A DNA stretch of 64,000 nucleotides from Streptomyces apocyni (GCF_009739465.1 NZ_WHOM01000046.1:101639-165638); one strand, 5' to 3'. Positions 24,679 to 33,559 are shown, counted from the stretch's first letter. The notes: generated from the sequence alone by a model not told the origin. Made by a program: numbers and translations.

Positions 24679-25278
24679 ATGGAGATGATCCAGAACAACC
24701 CGGAACTGTCCGCTTATCTGGCCTCCGATGAGGTCATCGACCATGAGCACCCGCTGGTTGCCGAGACCGCCGCCCGGCTGCGTGCGGGCGCCACCGATGC
24801 ATACATATACGCCAAGGCTGCCTTCGAGTACATCCGCGACACCATTCCGCACTGCGCCGACGTCGGGGACATGCGCGTCACCTGGCGAGCCTCGGACGTG
24901 CTCGCCCAGCGCACCGGAATCTGCTCCGCCAAGGCCCACGCCCTCGCGGCCCTATTGCGCGCGGGGTCGATCCCGGCCGCCCTGTGCTACCAGCGCCTGA
25001 CGCTCGGCGACTCACCCGCGAGCGGGTTCATGGTGCATGGTCTGGTGGCCGCGCGGCTGGGTGGCGCCTGGCATCGGCAGGACCCCCGTGGCAACATCCC
25101 GGGGATCGACGCGCAGTTCTCGGTCGCAGGCGAGCGGCTGGCGTGGATTCCACGAGCAGAGTGCAACGAGATGGACTATCCAGTACTCTACGATGTACCG
25201 CACCCGGCCGTGCTGGAGGCGCTGCGGGCCGCCCCGGACCGGCCGTACCTGTGGCGGACCCTTCCCACCGCGCTCTGA
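24679..25278 (+). CDS. Transglutaminase-like cysteine protease-fold protein
   Basis: The 199-residue protein has the transglutaminase-like triad: Cys in RTGICSAKAHALAALLRAG (about 82), His in FMVHGLVAARL and Asp in WHRQDPRGN. Two-residue spacing and length match the small bacterial transglutaminase-like family, which usually hydrolyse amide bonds rather than crosslink proteins. The ATG at 24679 follows the hairpin closely. It is 21 nt upstream of the B3/B4-domain gene and probably cotranscribed with it. Confidence 0.87.
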   Translation: MEMIQNNPELSAYLASDEVIDHEHPLVAETAARLRAGATDAYIYAKAAFEYIRDTIPHCADVGDMRVTWRASDVLAQRTGICSAKAHALAALLRAGSIPAALCYQRLTLGDSPASGFMVHGLVAARLGGAWHRQDPRGNIPGIDAQFSVAGERLAWIPRAECNEMDYPVLYDVPHPAVLEALRAAPDRPYLWRTLPTAL

Positions 25279-25299
25279 CGACCCAGGATCAAGGCAGCC

Positions 25300-25992
25300 A
25301 TGACGCTCACGCTCACCGTGTCCGACGAGGTACGCGACCTCGCCCCCGGCTTCACCCAATTCGCCATCGAGGCTCACGGGCTCGTCAACGGCCCCAGCAG
25401 CGAGGCGAGTTCGGCGCTCCTGGATGACGCGGCGCGGCGGCTGGCCGAACGCCTCGGCGGCCGCGCCCCGCACGAGGACCCGCACATGGCCGCCTGGCGG
25501 CAGACGTACACGGCGTTCGGCGCCAAGCCCTCCCGAACCCGCAACTCCGCCGAGGCGCTGGCCAAGCGCGCCCTGTCGGATGGGGGGCTGCCCCGGATCA
25601 ACCTGCTGGTCGACCTCTACAACGCGATCAGCGTGGCCTATCTGATCCCGGTCGGCGGCGAGGACGCCGACCACATCCAGGGCGGCATGCGACTGGTGCG
25701 CGCCACAGGTGACGAGGAGTTCGTCACCACCGCGGCGGGGGAGCGGGCGATCGAGCACCCCGACGCGGGCGAGGTCGTCTGGCGCGACGACGCGGGCGTC
25801 ACCTGCCGCCGCTGGAACTGGCGGCAGGGCCCGCGCACCCGGTTGACCGAGGACACCGTGAACGCCGTCTTCCTGCTGGAGTCCCTGGCGCCGATGCCGG
25901 TCGCGGACCTGGAGCGGGCCGGTGCCGAACTCGTCGAGCTGCTGGAGAAGTTCAGCCCCGGGGCCAGGATCTCCCCACGCGACCCGCAGTAG
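25300..25992 (+). CDS. B3/B4-domain protein (PheRS beta-subunit-like)
   Basis: This 230-residue stand-alone B3/4 domain, named from the phenylalanyl-tRNA synthetase beta chain, spans most of the protein (WRQTYTAFGAKPSRTRNSAEALAKRAL, LPRINLLVDLYNAISVAYLIPVGGEDAD). Stand-alone copies are thought to edit or bind mischarged tRNA or amino acids, but proof is sparse. The segment EVVWRDDAGVTCRRWNWRQGPRTRLTEDT is typical. It follows the transglutaminase-like gene by 21 nt. Its stop is in a CAGTAGCGG-rich microrepeat. Confidence 0.87.
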   Translation: MTLTLTVSDEVRDLAPGFTQFAIEAHGLVNGPSSEASSALLDDAARRLAERLGGRAPHEDPHMAAWRQTYTAFGAKPSRTRNSAEALAKRALSDGGLPRINLLVDLYNAISVAYLIPVGGEDADHIQGGMRLVRATGDEEFVTTAAGERAIEHPDAGEVVWRDDAGVTCRRWNWRQGPRTRLTEDTVNAVFLLESLAPMPVADLERAGAELVELLEKFSPGARISPRDPQ

Positions 25993-26043
25993 CGGTGGCG
26001 GCAGCGGTAGCGGCAGCGGGGGGAGTGGTCGACGCGGCGGGTG

Positions 26044-26772
26044 TCAGCCCGCCTCCGCCTCGCGTACCTGCGCCGGGGTCGGCGCCGTTCCGCCGAGATG
26101 GGCGGGCACCCACCAGGTGTCGTTCGACCCCACCGGGCGTACGGGGTAGGCGCGCTGCGCGGCCTCCAGGAGCTCCTGCATCCGCTCCCGCAGCCGCCGG
26201 GTGATCGCCCCCGCGTACTGGTCGCGGGGCGCCTCCAGCGGCTCGCCGACCCGGATCGTGACCGGGATGTGGCTGCGCTTGAAGTGGCGCGGACGGCCCT
26301 TGGTCCACAGCCGCTGGGTGCCCCACAGGGCCACCGGGATCAGCGGGACCCCGGCCTCCTGGGCCATCCGGGCCGCGCCCGACTTGAAGCTCTTGAGGGT
26401 GAAGGACTGGGAGATCGTGGCCTCGGGGAAGACGCCGATGATCTCCCCCTTACGCAGAGACTCCAGCGCGTGTGCGTAGGCCGCCTCACCCTGCTTGCGG
26501 TCGACCGGAATGTGCTTCATCCCGCGCATCAGCGGACCGGAGATCTTGTTGCGGAAGACCGACTCCTTGGCCATGAAGCGCACCAGGCGCTTCTGTGGCC
26601 GGGCCGCGAGCCCCGCGAAGATGAAGTCCATGTAGCCGATGTGGTTACTGACGAGTACGGCCCCGCCCGTCCGTGGGAAGTTCTCCGCGCCCTTGCAGTC
26701 GATCTTCAGGTCCAGTGCCTTGAACAGGGTGAGCGCAGCACCGATGACCGGCCGGTAGACGAGTTCTGCCAT
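26044..26772 (-). CDS. 1-acyl-glycerol-3-phosphate acyltransferase family protein (PlsC-like)
   Basis: The 242-residue membrane-associated enzyme transfers an acyl group to lysophosphatidic acid or a related acceptor. It has the acyltransferase block I NHIGYMD (His44, Asp49), block II around FRNKISGPLMRGMKHIPVDR, block III FPEATIS (115-121; Ala replaces the usual Gly) and block IV LIPVALWGTQRLW. ATG at 26772 chosen by homology; the frame extends upstream to 26886 without support. A palindromic cluster lies about 50 nt upstream. Confidence 0.9.
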   Translation of the reverse strand: MAELVYRPVIGAALTLFKALDLKIDCKGAENFPRTGGAVLVSNHIGYMDFIFAGLAARPQKRLVRFMAKESVFRNKISGPLMRGMKHIPVDRKQGEAAYAHALESLRKGEIIGVFPEATISQSFTLKSFKSGAARMAQEAGVPLIPVALWGTQRLWTKGRPRHFKRSHIPVTIRVGEPLEAPRDQYAGAITRRLRERMQELLEAAQRAYPVRPVGSNDTWWVPAHLGGTAPTPAQVREAEAG

Positions 26773-26823
26773 GGGCGGGTGAAACCCTTCTGTGAGCCAG
26801 GGAACGGTTATCCCGAGCCGGAA

Positions 26824-26847
26824 GTTACGGGCCCGTAGGTTACGGGC
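26824..26847. promoter_or_regulatory. Palindrome plus half-site between plsC-like and thioredoxin genes
   Basis: GTTACGGGC occurs at 26824-26832 and 26839-26847, and the first copy is part of a perfect 12-bp palindrome TACGGGCCCGTA (26826-26837). Three related half-sites lie between divergent genes. Confidence 0.4.
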
Positions 26848-26948
26848 AATGGGCAGATCGTGCCCCATCCCGGGCTCAGGGGCCACCCCCGACAGTCTTG
26901 AGCAGGGAGATTCTCGTCACGCCGGGCCCTGAGACAGGGGAATCTCCG

Positions 26949-27356
26949 GTGTTCGTTGAACGCTGCAGAATACGACGAGAGTTCCTGGCGGCAGGTGTCC
27001 GGGGCACGGCGAAGGGTGGCGGGGTGTACGGCGGGGTGTACGACGACGGCAGGGTGCTCGGTGTTGACGAGCTCGGGATCGAGCCGGGGGAGCGGGCCAC
27101 CCTCGTACAGTTCTCGACCGCGTTCTGCCAGCCCTGCCGGGCGACCCGGCGCGTGCTCGCCGAGGTCGCGGACCTCGTACCCGGTGTGGCCCACATCGAG
27201 GTGGACGCCGAGCAGCGGCTGGAGCTGGTCCGCGACCTGGAGATCCACCGCACCCCGACCGTCCTGGTCCTGAACGCCGAGGGCCGCGTCGTCCGCCGCG
27301 CGACGGGCCAGCCCCGCAAGGCCGACGTGATCGCCGCCCTGGGTGCTGCGGTATGA
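26949..27356 (+). CDS. Thioredoxin-family protein
   Basis: The thioredoxin fold occupies about residues 30-135: LVQFSTAFCQPCRATRR contains a CQPC redox centre, then VDAEQRLELVRDLEIHRTPTVLVLNAEG carries the cis-Pro loop. Streptomyces relatives that I know usually have an N-terminal membrane helix; here only a basic, non-hydrophobic leader is present. Start is uncertain: GTG 26949 (AGGGGA 7 nt upstream, used), TTG 26898, or GTG 27024. Its stop overlaps a possible ATG of the flavin reductase gene. Confidence 0.78.
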   Translation: MFVERCRIRREFLAAGVRGTAKGGGVYGGVYDDGRVLGVDELGIEPGERATLVQFSTAFCQPCRATRRVLAEVADLVPGVAHIEVDAEQRLELVRDLEIHRTPTVLVLNAEGRVVRRATGQPRKADVIAALGAAV

Positions 27357-27463
27357 CCCCGCCTCCGCCGCACACCCCTGCCGCCGAGCGGCTGGCCGTG
27401 ATCTTGCGCGCATCTGACCGGGCTCACTTGACCGTGGCCACCCGCCCTGGCGAGGCTGGCGGG

Positions 27464-28003
27464 ATGCCGACACCGCCCCTGCTCCGCGCGTACGGCCCCG
27501 TGGACCCGGTACCCGACGGCGCCGCGCGGCCCGGCTCCGCCGAGCTGTTGCGCTCCGTCTTCCGGCAGCACGCCGCGGGCGTCGCCGTGATCACCGCACA
27601 GGGTGCCGAGCCGGTCGGCTTCACCGCCACGTCGCTGACCTCGGTCGCCGCCGAGCCGCCGCTCATCTCCTTCGGTATCGGGACAGGATCCTCCAGCTGG
27701 CCGGTGGTCGAGAAGGCCGAGCATGTCGGCGTCCACCTGCTCGGCGAGCACCAGCGCGAACTCGCCGCCACCTTCGCCCGTAGCGGAGCCGACCGCTTCG
27801 CCGCGCCCACCCGCTACCGCACGGGCCCCGAAGGCGTGCCGATCCTCGACGACGTGCTGGCCTGGCTCGTCTGCCGGGTGGTGGCCCGGGTGCCCGCGGG
27901 CGATCATCGCCTGGTGCTCGCCGAGGTGGTGGCGGGTGACCCCACGGGAGCGGGTCGTCCACTCCTGTATCACCAGGGCGGTTTCACCGCGCTGCGCGAC
28001 TGA
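27464..28003 (+). CDS. Flavin reductase-like (FMN-binding split barrel) protein
   Basis: This 179-residue member of the flavin reductase-like family supplies reduced FMN/FAD to monooxygenases, or binds flavin as a diaphorase. It has SVFRQHAAGVAVITA, VGFTATSLTSVAAEPPLISFGIG (flavin phosphate contacts) and a C-terminal DHRLVLAEVV...PLLYHQGGF. An ATG at 27353 overlapping the thioredoxin stop would add 37 residues, but that stretch has lower third-position GC, so 27464 is preferred. Confidence 0.85.
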   Translation: MPTPPLLRAYGPVDPVPDGAARPGSAELLRSVFRQHAAGVAVITAQGAEPVGFTATSLTSVAAEPPLISFGIGTGSSSWPVVEKAEHVGVHLLGEHQRELAATFARSGADRFAAPTRYRTGPEGVPILDDVLAWLVCRVVARVPAGDHRLVLAEVVAGDPTGAGRPLLYHQGGFTALRD

Positions 28004-28202
28004 CTGCCAGGATTACCGCCAGGATTTGGGCGTTGGGAAGGTCACAGTCCAAAGCGCTTGCTTACTGGGAAAGACCTGGGTGTACTGGCGAGTAATATTT
28101 CGACCGGAGCGTGGCCCGCCCCGATCGGGATTGGCCGCTTCAGGCGCCTATGCTGCCTGTAAGAGGGGCAGCCCGAAATGACGATGCAGTAGGAGAGCCG
28201 GC

Positions 28203-28988
28203 GTGAGCTTGAGGATCGTTGTCTGTGTGAAGTACGTGCCCGACGCCACCGGCGACCGGCACTTCGCCGATGACCTGACCGTCGACCGCGAGGACGTGGA
28301 CGGCCTGCTGTCGGAGCTCGACGAGTACGCGGTCGAGCAGGCACTGCAGATCGCCGACGAGGCGGACGACGCGGAGATCACCGTGCTGACCGTCGGTCCC
28401 GAGGACGCCAAGGACGCGCTGCGCAAGGCGCTGTCGATGGGCGCCGACAAGGCCGTCCACGTCGAGGACGACGACCTGCACGGCACCGACGTCATGGGCA
28501 CCTCGCTGGTGCTGGCCAAGGCCATCGAGAAGACCGGCTACGACCTGGTCATCTGCGGTATGGCCTCGACCGACGGCGTCATGGGTGTCCTCCCGGCGCT
28601 GCTCTCCGAGCGGCTCGGTGTTCCGCAGGTCACCCTGCTCTCCGAGGTCTCCGTCGCGGACGGCACGGTCAAGGGCCGCCGGGACGGCGACACCGCCACC
28701 GAGCAGCTCGAGGCGTCGCTCCCGGCCGTCGTGTCGGTCACCGACCAGTCGGGCGAAGCCCGCTACCCGTCCTTCAAGGGCATCATGGCCGCCAAGAAGA
28801 AGCCGGTCGAGGCGCTGGACCTGGACGACCTGGACCTGGAGGCCGAGCAGGTCGGCCTCGAGGGCGCCTGGACCGCGGTCGACTCCGCGGACGAGCGTCC
28901 GGCCCGCACCGCGGGAACGATCGTCAAGGACGAGGGCGAGGGCGGCAAGCAGCTGGCCGAGTTCCTCGCGAGCCAGAAGTTCATCTAA
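28203..28988 (+). CDS. etfB: Electron transfer flavoprotein beta subunit
   Basis: The 261-residue subunit binds AMP and, with EtfA, accepts electrons from acyl-CoA and other flavin dehydrogenases. MSLRIVVCVKYVPDATGD at the N-terminus, LDEYAVEQALQIAD, CGMASTDG and LPAVVSVTDQSGEARYPSFKGIMAAKKKP (the ETF-beta signature and recognition loop region) are all present. It starts with GTG at 28203 and is 60 nt upstream of etfA in the usual order. The 199-nt upstream region contains AAGCGCTT at 28052-28059. Confidence 0.96.
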   Translation: MSLRIVVCVKYVPDATGDRHFADDLTVDREDVDGLLSELDEYAVEQALQIADEADDAEITVLTVGPEDAKDALRKALSMGADKAVHVEDDDLHGTDVMGTSLVLAKAIEKTGYDLVICGMASTDGVMGVLPALLSERLGVPQVTLLSEVSVADGTVKGRRDGDTATEQLEASLPAVVSVTDQSGEARYPSFKGIMAAKKKPVEALDLDDLDLEAEQVGLEGAWTAVDSADERPARTAGTIVKDEGEGGKQLAEFLASQKFI

Positions 28989-29048
28989 GGCTCGCTGAGC
29001 CCCCCAACTGCCCTCAGATTCTTCGCATTCGCAGGAGATTGAAGTCCC

Positions 29049-30011
29049 ATGGCTGAAGTTCTCGTCTATGTCGACCACCTGGACGGTGCCGTCCGCAAGC
29101 CCACCCTGGAGCTGCTGACGCTGGCCCGCCGTGTCGGCGAGCCCGTCGCCGTCGCGCTGGGCTCCGGCGCCGAGGCCACCGCCCCAGCGCTCGCCGAGCA
29201 CGGCGCGGTCAAGGTCCTCACCGCCGACGCACCCGAGTTCGCCGACTACCTCGTCGTACCGAAGGTGGACGCGCTGCAGGCCGCCTACGACGCGGTCTCC
29301 CCGGTCGCCGTACTGGTCCCGTCCTCCGCCGAGGGCAAGGAGATCGCGGCCCGCCTCGCGGTCCGTATCGGCTCCGGCATCATCACCGACGCCATCGACC
29401 TCGAGGTCGGCGACGAGGGTCCGGTCGCGACCCAGTCGGTGTTCGCCGCCGCCTACACCACCAAGTCCCGTGTCTCCAAGGGCACCCCGGTCATCACCGT
29501 GAAGCCGAACTCGGCCGCCGTCGAGGCCGCTCCGGCCGCGGGCGCCGTCGAGGCGCTGGCCGTGTCCTTCTCCGAGAAGGCCACCGGCACCAGGGTCACC
29601 TCCCGCACCCCGCGCGAGTCGACCGGCCGCCCCGAGCTCACCGAGGCCGCGATCGTGGTCTCCGGTGGCCGTGGCGTCAACGGCGCCGAGAACTTCGCGC
29701 TCATCGAGGCGCTGGCCGACTCGCTCGGCGCGGCCGTCGGCGCCTCGCGTGCCGCGGTCGACGCGGGCTGGTACCCGCACGCCAGCCAGGTCGGCCAGAC
29801 CGGCAAGTCGGTCTCGCCGCAGCTGTACATCGCCTCCGGCATCTCCGGCGCGATCCAGCACCGCGCCGGTATGCAGACCTCGAAGACCATCGTGGCCATC
29901 AACAAGGACGCCGAGGCCCCGATCTTCGACCTGGTCGACTACGGCGTGGTCGGCGACCTCTTCGAGGTCGTCCCGCAGCTGACCGAAGAGGTCACCACCC
30001 GCAAGGGCTGA
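29049..30011 (+). CDS. etfA: Electron transfer flavoprotein alpha subunit
   Basis: The 320-residue subunit holds the redox FAD and delivers electrons to ETF:quinone oxidoreductase. The N-terminal adenine-alpha-hydrolase-like domain (about 1-190) is followed by the FAD domain [37 protein letters not shown] and [29 protein letters not shown], the family signature. It is paired with etfB in a two-gene operon ended by a very strong hairpin. Confidence 0.97.
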   Translation: MAEVLVYVDHLDGAVRKPTLELLTLARRVGEPVAVALGSGAEATAPALAEHGAVKVLTADAPEFADYLVVPKVDALQAAYDAVSPVAVLVPSSAEGKEIAARLAVRIGSGIITDAIDLEVGDEGPVATQSVFAAAYTTKSRVSKGTPVITVKPNSAAVEAAPAAGAVEALAVSFSEKATGTRVTSRTPRESTGRPELTEAAIVVSGGRGVNGAENFALIEALADSLGAAVGASRAAVDAGWYPHASQVGQTGKSVSPQLYIASGISGAIQHRAGMQTSKTIVAINKDAEAPIFDLVDYGVVGDLFEVVPQLTEEVTTRKG

Positions 30012-30025
30012 CCTGCGAGATGTTC

Positions 30026-30072
30026 ACGGCCCGGGGCCGCGTGGTGATCCTCACCGCGCGGCCCCGAGCCGT
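30026..30072 (+). terminator. Strong terminator of etfBA
   Basis: A 22-position stem (one mismatch, one wobble) closes on a 3-nt TCC loop, beginning 15 nt after the etfA stop. The core CCGGGGCCGCG pairs with CGCGGCCCCG. No T-tract follows. Confidence 0.8.
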
Positions 30073-30084
30073 TGTGGGTGACCA

Positions 30085-30113
30085 TTGACGCAGATCAGTC
30101 GCCCAGATAAATT
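30085..30113 (+). promoter_or_regulatory. Putative promoter of the DUF6986 gene
   Basis: TTGACG (5/6) and TAAATT (4/6) are separated by 17 bp, 51 nt upstream of the start codon in a locally AT-richer stretch. A small inverted repeat TTCCG-taaag-CGGAA (30132-30146) lies between it and the ribosome binding site. Confidence 0.5.
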
Positions 30114-30163
30114 CGCCATACGGATTAGTCATTCCGTAAAGCGGAAATGTGGAGGGTGTAGGG

Positions 30164-31456
30164 ATGGGTCAGGGTCAGCAGGATCAGGTGGCGACGAGCC
30201 TCGCAGGAGCGGTCAGCGAGGGCATCAGCGCCTCCCTCGCCCCGGTGGACGCGGAACTCGCGCGCCGCTACCCCGGCGACCCCGGCACCCGCCAGCCGGT
30301 CCACACCGTCTACGTACCCGGCGACGCCTTCGCGGCCGACACCGTACGCACCTGGGGCGAGCGGGCCCTGACCGCCCTCGACGAGCACGCCCCGGACGCC
30401 GCCACCTTCGCCAAGGCCGTCGGGCTGAGCGACGAGCTGGCCGGGCCCGTCTACGACCGGGTGCGCGCCAAACTGGAGCGCGAGCCGATCGAAGACCTCC
30501 GGGTCGACTTCGAGGACGGCTACCAGGGCGCCGACGAGGACGCCGACGCCGCCCGGGCGGCCCGCCTCATCGCCGAGGCGTACCAGAACGGCACCGCCGC
30601 CCCGTACATGGGCATCCGGATGAAGTGCATGGAGGCCCCGGTCCGCGACCGCGGCATCCGCACCCTCGACATCTTCCTCACCGGCCTGATGGAGGCCGGG
30701 GGACTGCCCGACGGCCTGGTGCTGACCCTGCCCAAGGTCACCTACCCCGAGCAGGTCACCGCGATGGTGCGCCTCGTCGAGGCGTTCGAGAAGGCGCGCG
30801 GCCTCGCGCCCGGCCGGATCGGCTTCGAGATCCAGATCGAGACCAGCCAGTCCATCCTGGCCGCCGACGGCACCGCCGCCGTCGCCCGCATGATCGACGC
30901 CGCCGAGGGCCGCGCCACCGGACTGCACTACGGCACCTTCGACTACAGCGCCTGCCTCGGCGTCAGCGCCGCCTACCAGGCGAGCGACCACCCGGCCGCC
31001 GACCACGCCAAGGCGGTCATGCAGGTCGCCGCCGCGGGCACCGGCGTACGCGTGTCCGACGGCTCCACCAACGTCCTGCCGGTCGGCACCACCGAGCATG
31101 TCCACGAGGCCTGGAAGCTGCACTACGACCTCACCCGCCGCGCCCTGGCCCGCGCCTACTACCAGGGCTGGGACATGCACCCGGCGCACATCCCCACCCG
31201 GTACGCCGCCGTCTTCGCCTTCTACCGTGAGGGCTTCGAGACGGCAGCGGCCCGGCTCGCCGCGTACGTCAACCACGTCGACGGCGATGTGATGGACGAG
31301 CCCGCCACCGCCAAGGCGCTCAGCGGCTACCTGCTGCGCGGCCTGGACTGCGGCGCGCTGGACGTCGCCGAGGTCGCCCGGCTCAGCGGCCTCACCCGCG
31401 CCGACCTGGAGGGCTTCTCGGCTCCGCGCCGCGCTGACCTCACGGCATCGCGGTAG
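30164..31456 (+). CDS. DUF6986-family, HpcH/HpaI aldolase-like protein
   Basis: This 430-residue TIM-barrel-type protein resembles the aldolase/citrate lyase superfamily: VDFEDGYQG, MGIRMKCME, LTLPKVTYPEQ, IGFEIQIETSQSIL (metal-binding Glu), GLHYGTFDYSACLGV and WDMHPAHIPTRYAAV. These fit a metal-dependent C-C lyase or PEP/oxaloacetate-type enzyme, but the substrate is not established. The ATG at 30164 has GGAGG 9 nt upstream. A sigma-70-like promoter after the etf terminator implies separate control. Its end overlaps the next, convergent gene by 17 nt. Confidence 0.82.
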   Translation: MGQGQQDQVATSLAGAVSEGISASLAPVDAELARRYPGDPGTRQPVHTVYVPGDAFAADTVRTWGERALTALDEHAPDAATFAKAVGLSDELAGPVYDRVRAKLEREPIEDLRVDFEDGYQGADEDADAARAARLIAEAYQNGTAAPYMGIRMKCMEAPVRDRGIRTLDIFLTGLMEAGGLPDGLVLTLPKVTYPEQVTAMVRLVEAFEKARGLAPGRIGFEIQIETSQSILAADGTAAVARMIDAAEGRATGLHYGTFDYSACLGVSAAYQASDHPAADHAKAVMQVAAAGTGVRVSDGSTNVLPVGTTEHVHEAWKLHYDLTRRALARAYYQGWDMHPAHIPTRYAAVFAFYREGFETAAARLAAYVNHVDGDVMDEPATAKALSGYLLRGLDCGALDVAEVARLSGLTRADLEGFSAPRRADLTASR

Positions 31457-32279
31457 CCGCTAGCGCCTCGAGCTCAGGCTGGCGGGCGACCCACCCCTCG
31501 GCCGCGAAGATCCGTCGGGCTGCCTCCCGTACGGTCGCGTCGGCCGCTGCCCGCGCCACCGCGGCCTCGGGAGTGCGGCCGAGCAGCATCCGTAGCGCGG
31601 CGGAGCGCTCCAGCAGGAGGCGCAAAAGCTCGCGTTGCGGCAGCAGGGCTTGCGGGGCGCTGTCGTCTGCCAGGAGGCAGCCGTACTTGCCCACGTAGAC
31701 CTGGCATCCGCCGAGCCGTTCCCCCGACGGCAGCTCCACCGGGAACCGCGCTCCGGGCAGCACCACCCGGTCGTAGTGCCGCTCGGTGCTGTCGAGCGCG
31801 GCGAGCTGGGCGCCGGTGAGCCAGGAGACGACCAACGTCGTCGCGTCGCCGGTGGTCAGGACCGGCGCGGCCGGGACGTACCCCGCCCTGCCGATGTGCG
31901 CGGACACGCCCGGGCCGATGCCGGTGACGGCGGCCCTGATCATGGGCACCGCTCCCAGCACCCCCAGCCGCGTGAACTTGTGGTGCAGCTGCGCCGGAGA
32001 GGCGTTGGAGCCGACCGCCAGCACCGGGACGCGGGCATCGGCAACGCACCGGTCGTGGCGCAGCAGTACGTGGTCCAGGGGCACCCGGCGTGGTCCGTCA
32101 GCGGCGGACTGCTCCACCCACCACTGGCCCAGGGGCTGGCCGCGTACTGGAACGACCCGCGCGTAGTGGTCCCGCACCAGCAGCCCGCAGTTGCCAGGCG
32201 CGGTACCGGGGTACGCCAACGGGTCGCTGAGCGGGGCGGTGTGCAGCCCCAGGGCGATGAGTGAGCGGTCGCTGTCCAC
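31440..32279 (-). CDS. Conserved hypothetical protein with cyclotransferase-like motif
   Basis: The 279-residue soluble protein has no clear family. A central VPVLAVGSNASPAQLHHKF resembles the substrate-binding YGSN loop of gamma-glutamylcyclotransferase-like folds, and a strand-rich stretch follows (APVLTTGDATTLVVSWLTGAQLAALDSTERHYDRVVL), where a Glu could be catalytic. This is inference from a short motif. The helical C-terminal 70 residues are Ala/Arg-rich. It ends inside the 3' end of the DUF6986 gene on the other strand. Confidence 0.65.
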   Translation of the reverse strand: MDSDRSLIALGLHTAPLSDPLAYPGTAPGNCGLLVRDHYARVVPVRGQPLGQWWVEQSAADGPRRVPLDHVLLRHDRCVADARVPVLAVGSNASPAQLHHKFTRLGVLGAVPMIRAAVTGIGPGVSAHIGRAGYVPAAPVLTTGDATTLVVSWLTGAQLAALDSTERHYDRVVLPGARFPVELPSGERLGGCQVYVGKYGCLLADDSAPQALLPQRELLRLLLERSAALRMLLGRTPEAAVARAAADATVREAARRIFAAEGWVARQPELEALAATAMP

Positions 32280-32352
32280 GGCGGTCCTCCGGTCGGGCGC
32301 CGCACGCGCATGGGGCGCCTGAGACCGACGATACGAGGTGGATCGGCGTGGA

Positions 32353-33414
32353 TCAGGGCGTCGTGGGTGGCAGTTCGCCCGAGCCGCGGGCGATGAGCCG
32401 GGTCGGGAGGACGGTGTGCTCGGGTGCGCCCGCGTCGCCGTCCAGGCGGGCGAAGAGGCGCCCGGCGGCGGCGCGGCCGAGCCGGGCCGCGTCCTGGGCG
32501 ATCACCGTCACGCCGGGGCGTAGCAGGTCAGCGAGCTCGAAGTCGTCGAAGCCGACCAGCGCGACCGGACGCGCCGGGGACGCCAGGGACGCCGGGGACG
32601 CCAGGACACGGACGACCGTCACGGTCACCCGGTTGTTGCCCGCGAACACCGCGGTCACCGGCTCCGCCCCGCCGAGCATCGTCTCGGCCGCGGCTCGTAC
32701 CCGGGTGGGGGCGGTGGAGCCGAGCGACACCCAGGCGTCGTGGACCGGCAGGCCCGCGTCCGCCATGGCGGCGCGGTAGCCGCGCAACCGCTCGGTGGCC
32801 GTGTGGATGCGCGGCTGGTCGCCGATGAAGCCGATACGGCGGTGACCGTGGGCGATCAGATGGGCGACACCGTCCCGGGCACCCCCGAAGCTGTCGGACA
32901 GCACCACGTCCGCGTCGATCTGACCGGGGGGGCGGTCCACGAAGACGGTGGCGATCCCGGCCGCCATCTCGGGCGCCAGATAGCGGTGGTCACCGCTGGC
33001 CGGAATGACCACCAGACCGTCCACCCGGCGCGCGCACAGAGCGAGCACCAACTCCCGCTCACGGTCGGGGTCCTCGGCGCTGGAGCCGTTGATGAGGAGG
33101 GCGCCGTGGGCGCGGGCCACCTCCTCCACCGCACGGCTCAGCGGGCCGTAGAACGGGTCGGCGAGATCCTCCAGGACCAGCCCGATGCTCGCCGTACGGC
33201 CCTTGCGCAGCACCCGGGCGCTGTCGTTGCGGCGGAACCCGAGTGCGTCGATCGCCTCCTGGACGCGACGCTCGGTGTCCGGGGTGACGCCGGGCTCGCC
33301 GTTCACCACCCGCGAGACCGTCTTCAGGCCGACGCCCGCGCGTCCGGCGACGTCCTTCATGGTGGGACGGCTGCCGTAGCGGTGCGGCGTGAGGCGGCTG
33401 GCGGTCTCGGCCAC
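32353..33414 (-). CDS. LacI-family transcriptional regulator
   Basis: The 353-residue repressor has the LacI HTH and hinge (TMKDVAGRAGVGLKTVSRVVNG, about 18-39) followed by a periplasmic-binding-protein-like sugar domain (ASIGLVLEDLADPFYGPLSRAVEEVARAHGALL, VDGLVVIPASGDHRYL, VALVGFDDFELADLLRPGVTVIAQD). The GTG start at 33414 has GGGAGAGGA upstream. It is divergent from a ROK kinase gene with a perfect GACAACGTTGTC palindrome between them, so it most likely represses the kinase and itself in response to a sugar. Confidence 0.93.
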   Translation of the reverse strand: MAETASRLTPHRYGSRPTMKDVAGRAGVGLKTVSRVVNGEPGVTPDTERRVQEAIDALGFRRNDSARVLRKGRTASIGLVLEDLADPFYGPLSRAVEEVARAHGALLINGSSAEDPDRERELVLALCARRVDGLVVIPASGDHRYLAPEMAAGIATVFVDRPPGQIDADVVLSDSFGGARDGVAHLIAHGHRRIGFIGDQPRIHTATERLRGYRAAMADAGLPVHDAWVSLGSTAPTRVRAAAETMLGGAEPVTAVFAGNNRVTVTVVRVLASPASLASPARPVALVGFDDFELADLLRPGVTVIAQDAARLGRAAAGRLFARLDGDAGAPEHTVLPTRLIARGSGELPPTTP

Positions 33415-33474
33415 AGTGCGTATTTCCTCTCCCAGTGACGCGTCTCGAGCGTGACGCGTCGAGCATAGGGCCTG

Positions 33475-33486
33475 GACAACGTTGTC
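33475..33486. promoter_or_regulatory. Palindromic LacI-type operator
   Basis: GACAACGTTGTC is a perfect 12-bp palindrome with the central CG typical of LacI-family sites, 61 nt upstream of the LacI-family start and 74 nt upstream of the ROK start. Nearby, GTGACGCGTC is repeated at 33435-33444 and 33451-33460. Confidence 0.7.
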
Positions 33487-33559
33487 AGAACGGGAAAGAC
33501 TGTTCCTCGCGCTGTCCCGCTGGCCTTCCGGCCGACCCTCTTACCTTGGGATCTGACCC

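Noticed and set aside
30026..30072. Large inverted repeat after etfA as a mobile-element end
   Set aside because: Position, 3-nt loop and closeness to the stop codon fit a transcription terminator, with no partner repeat.
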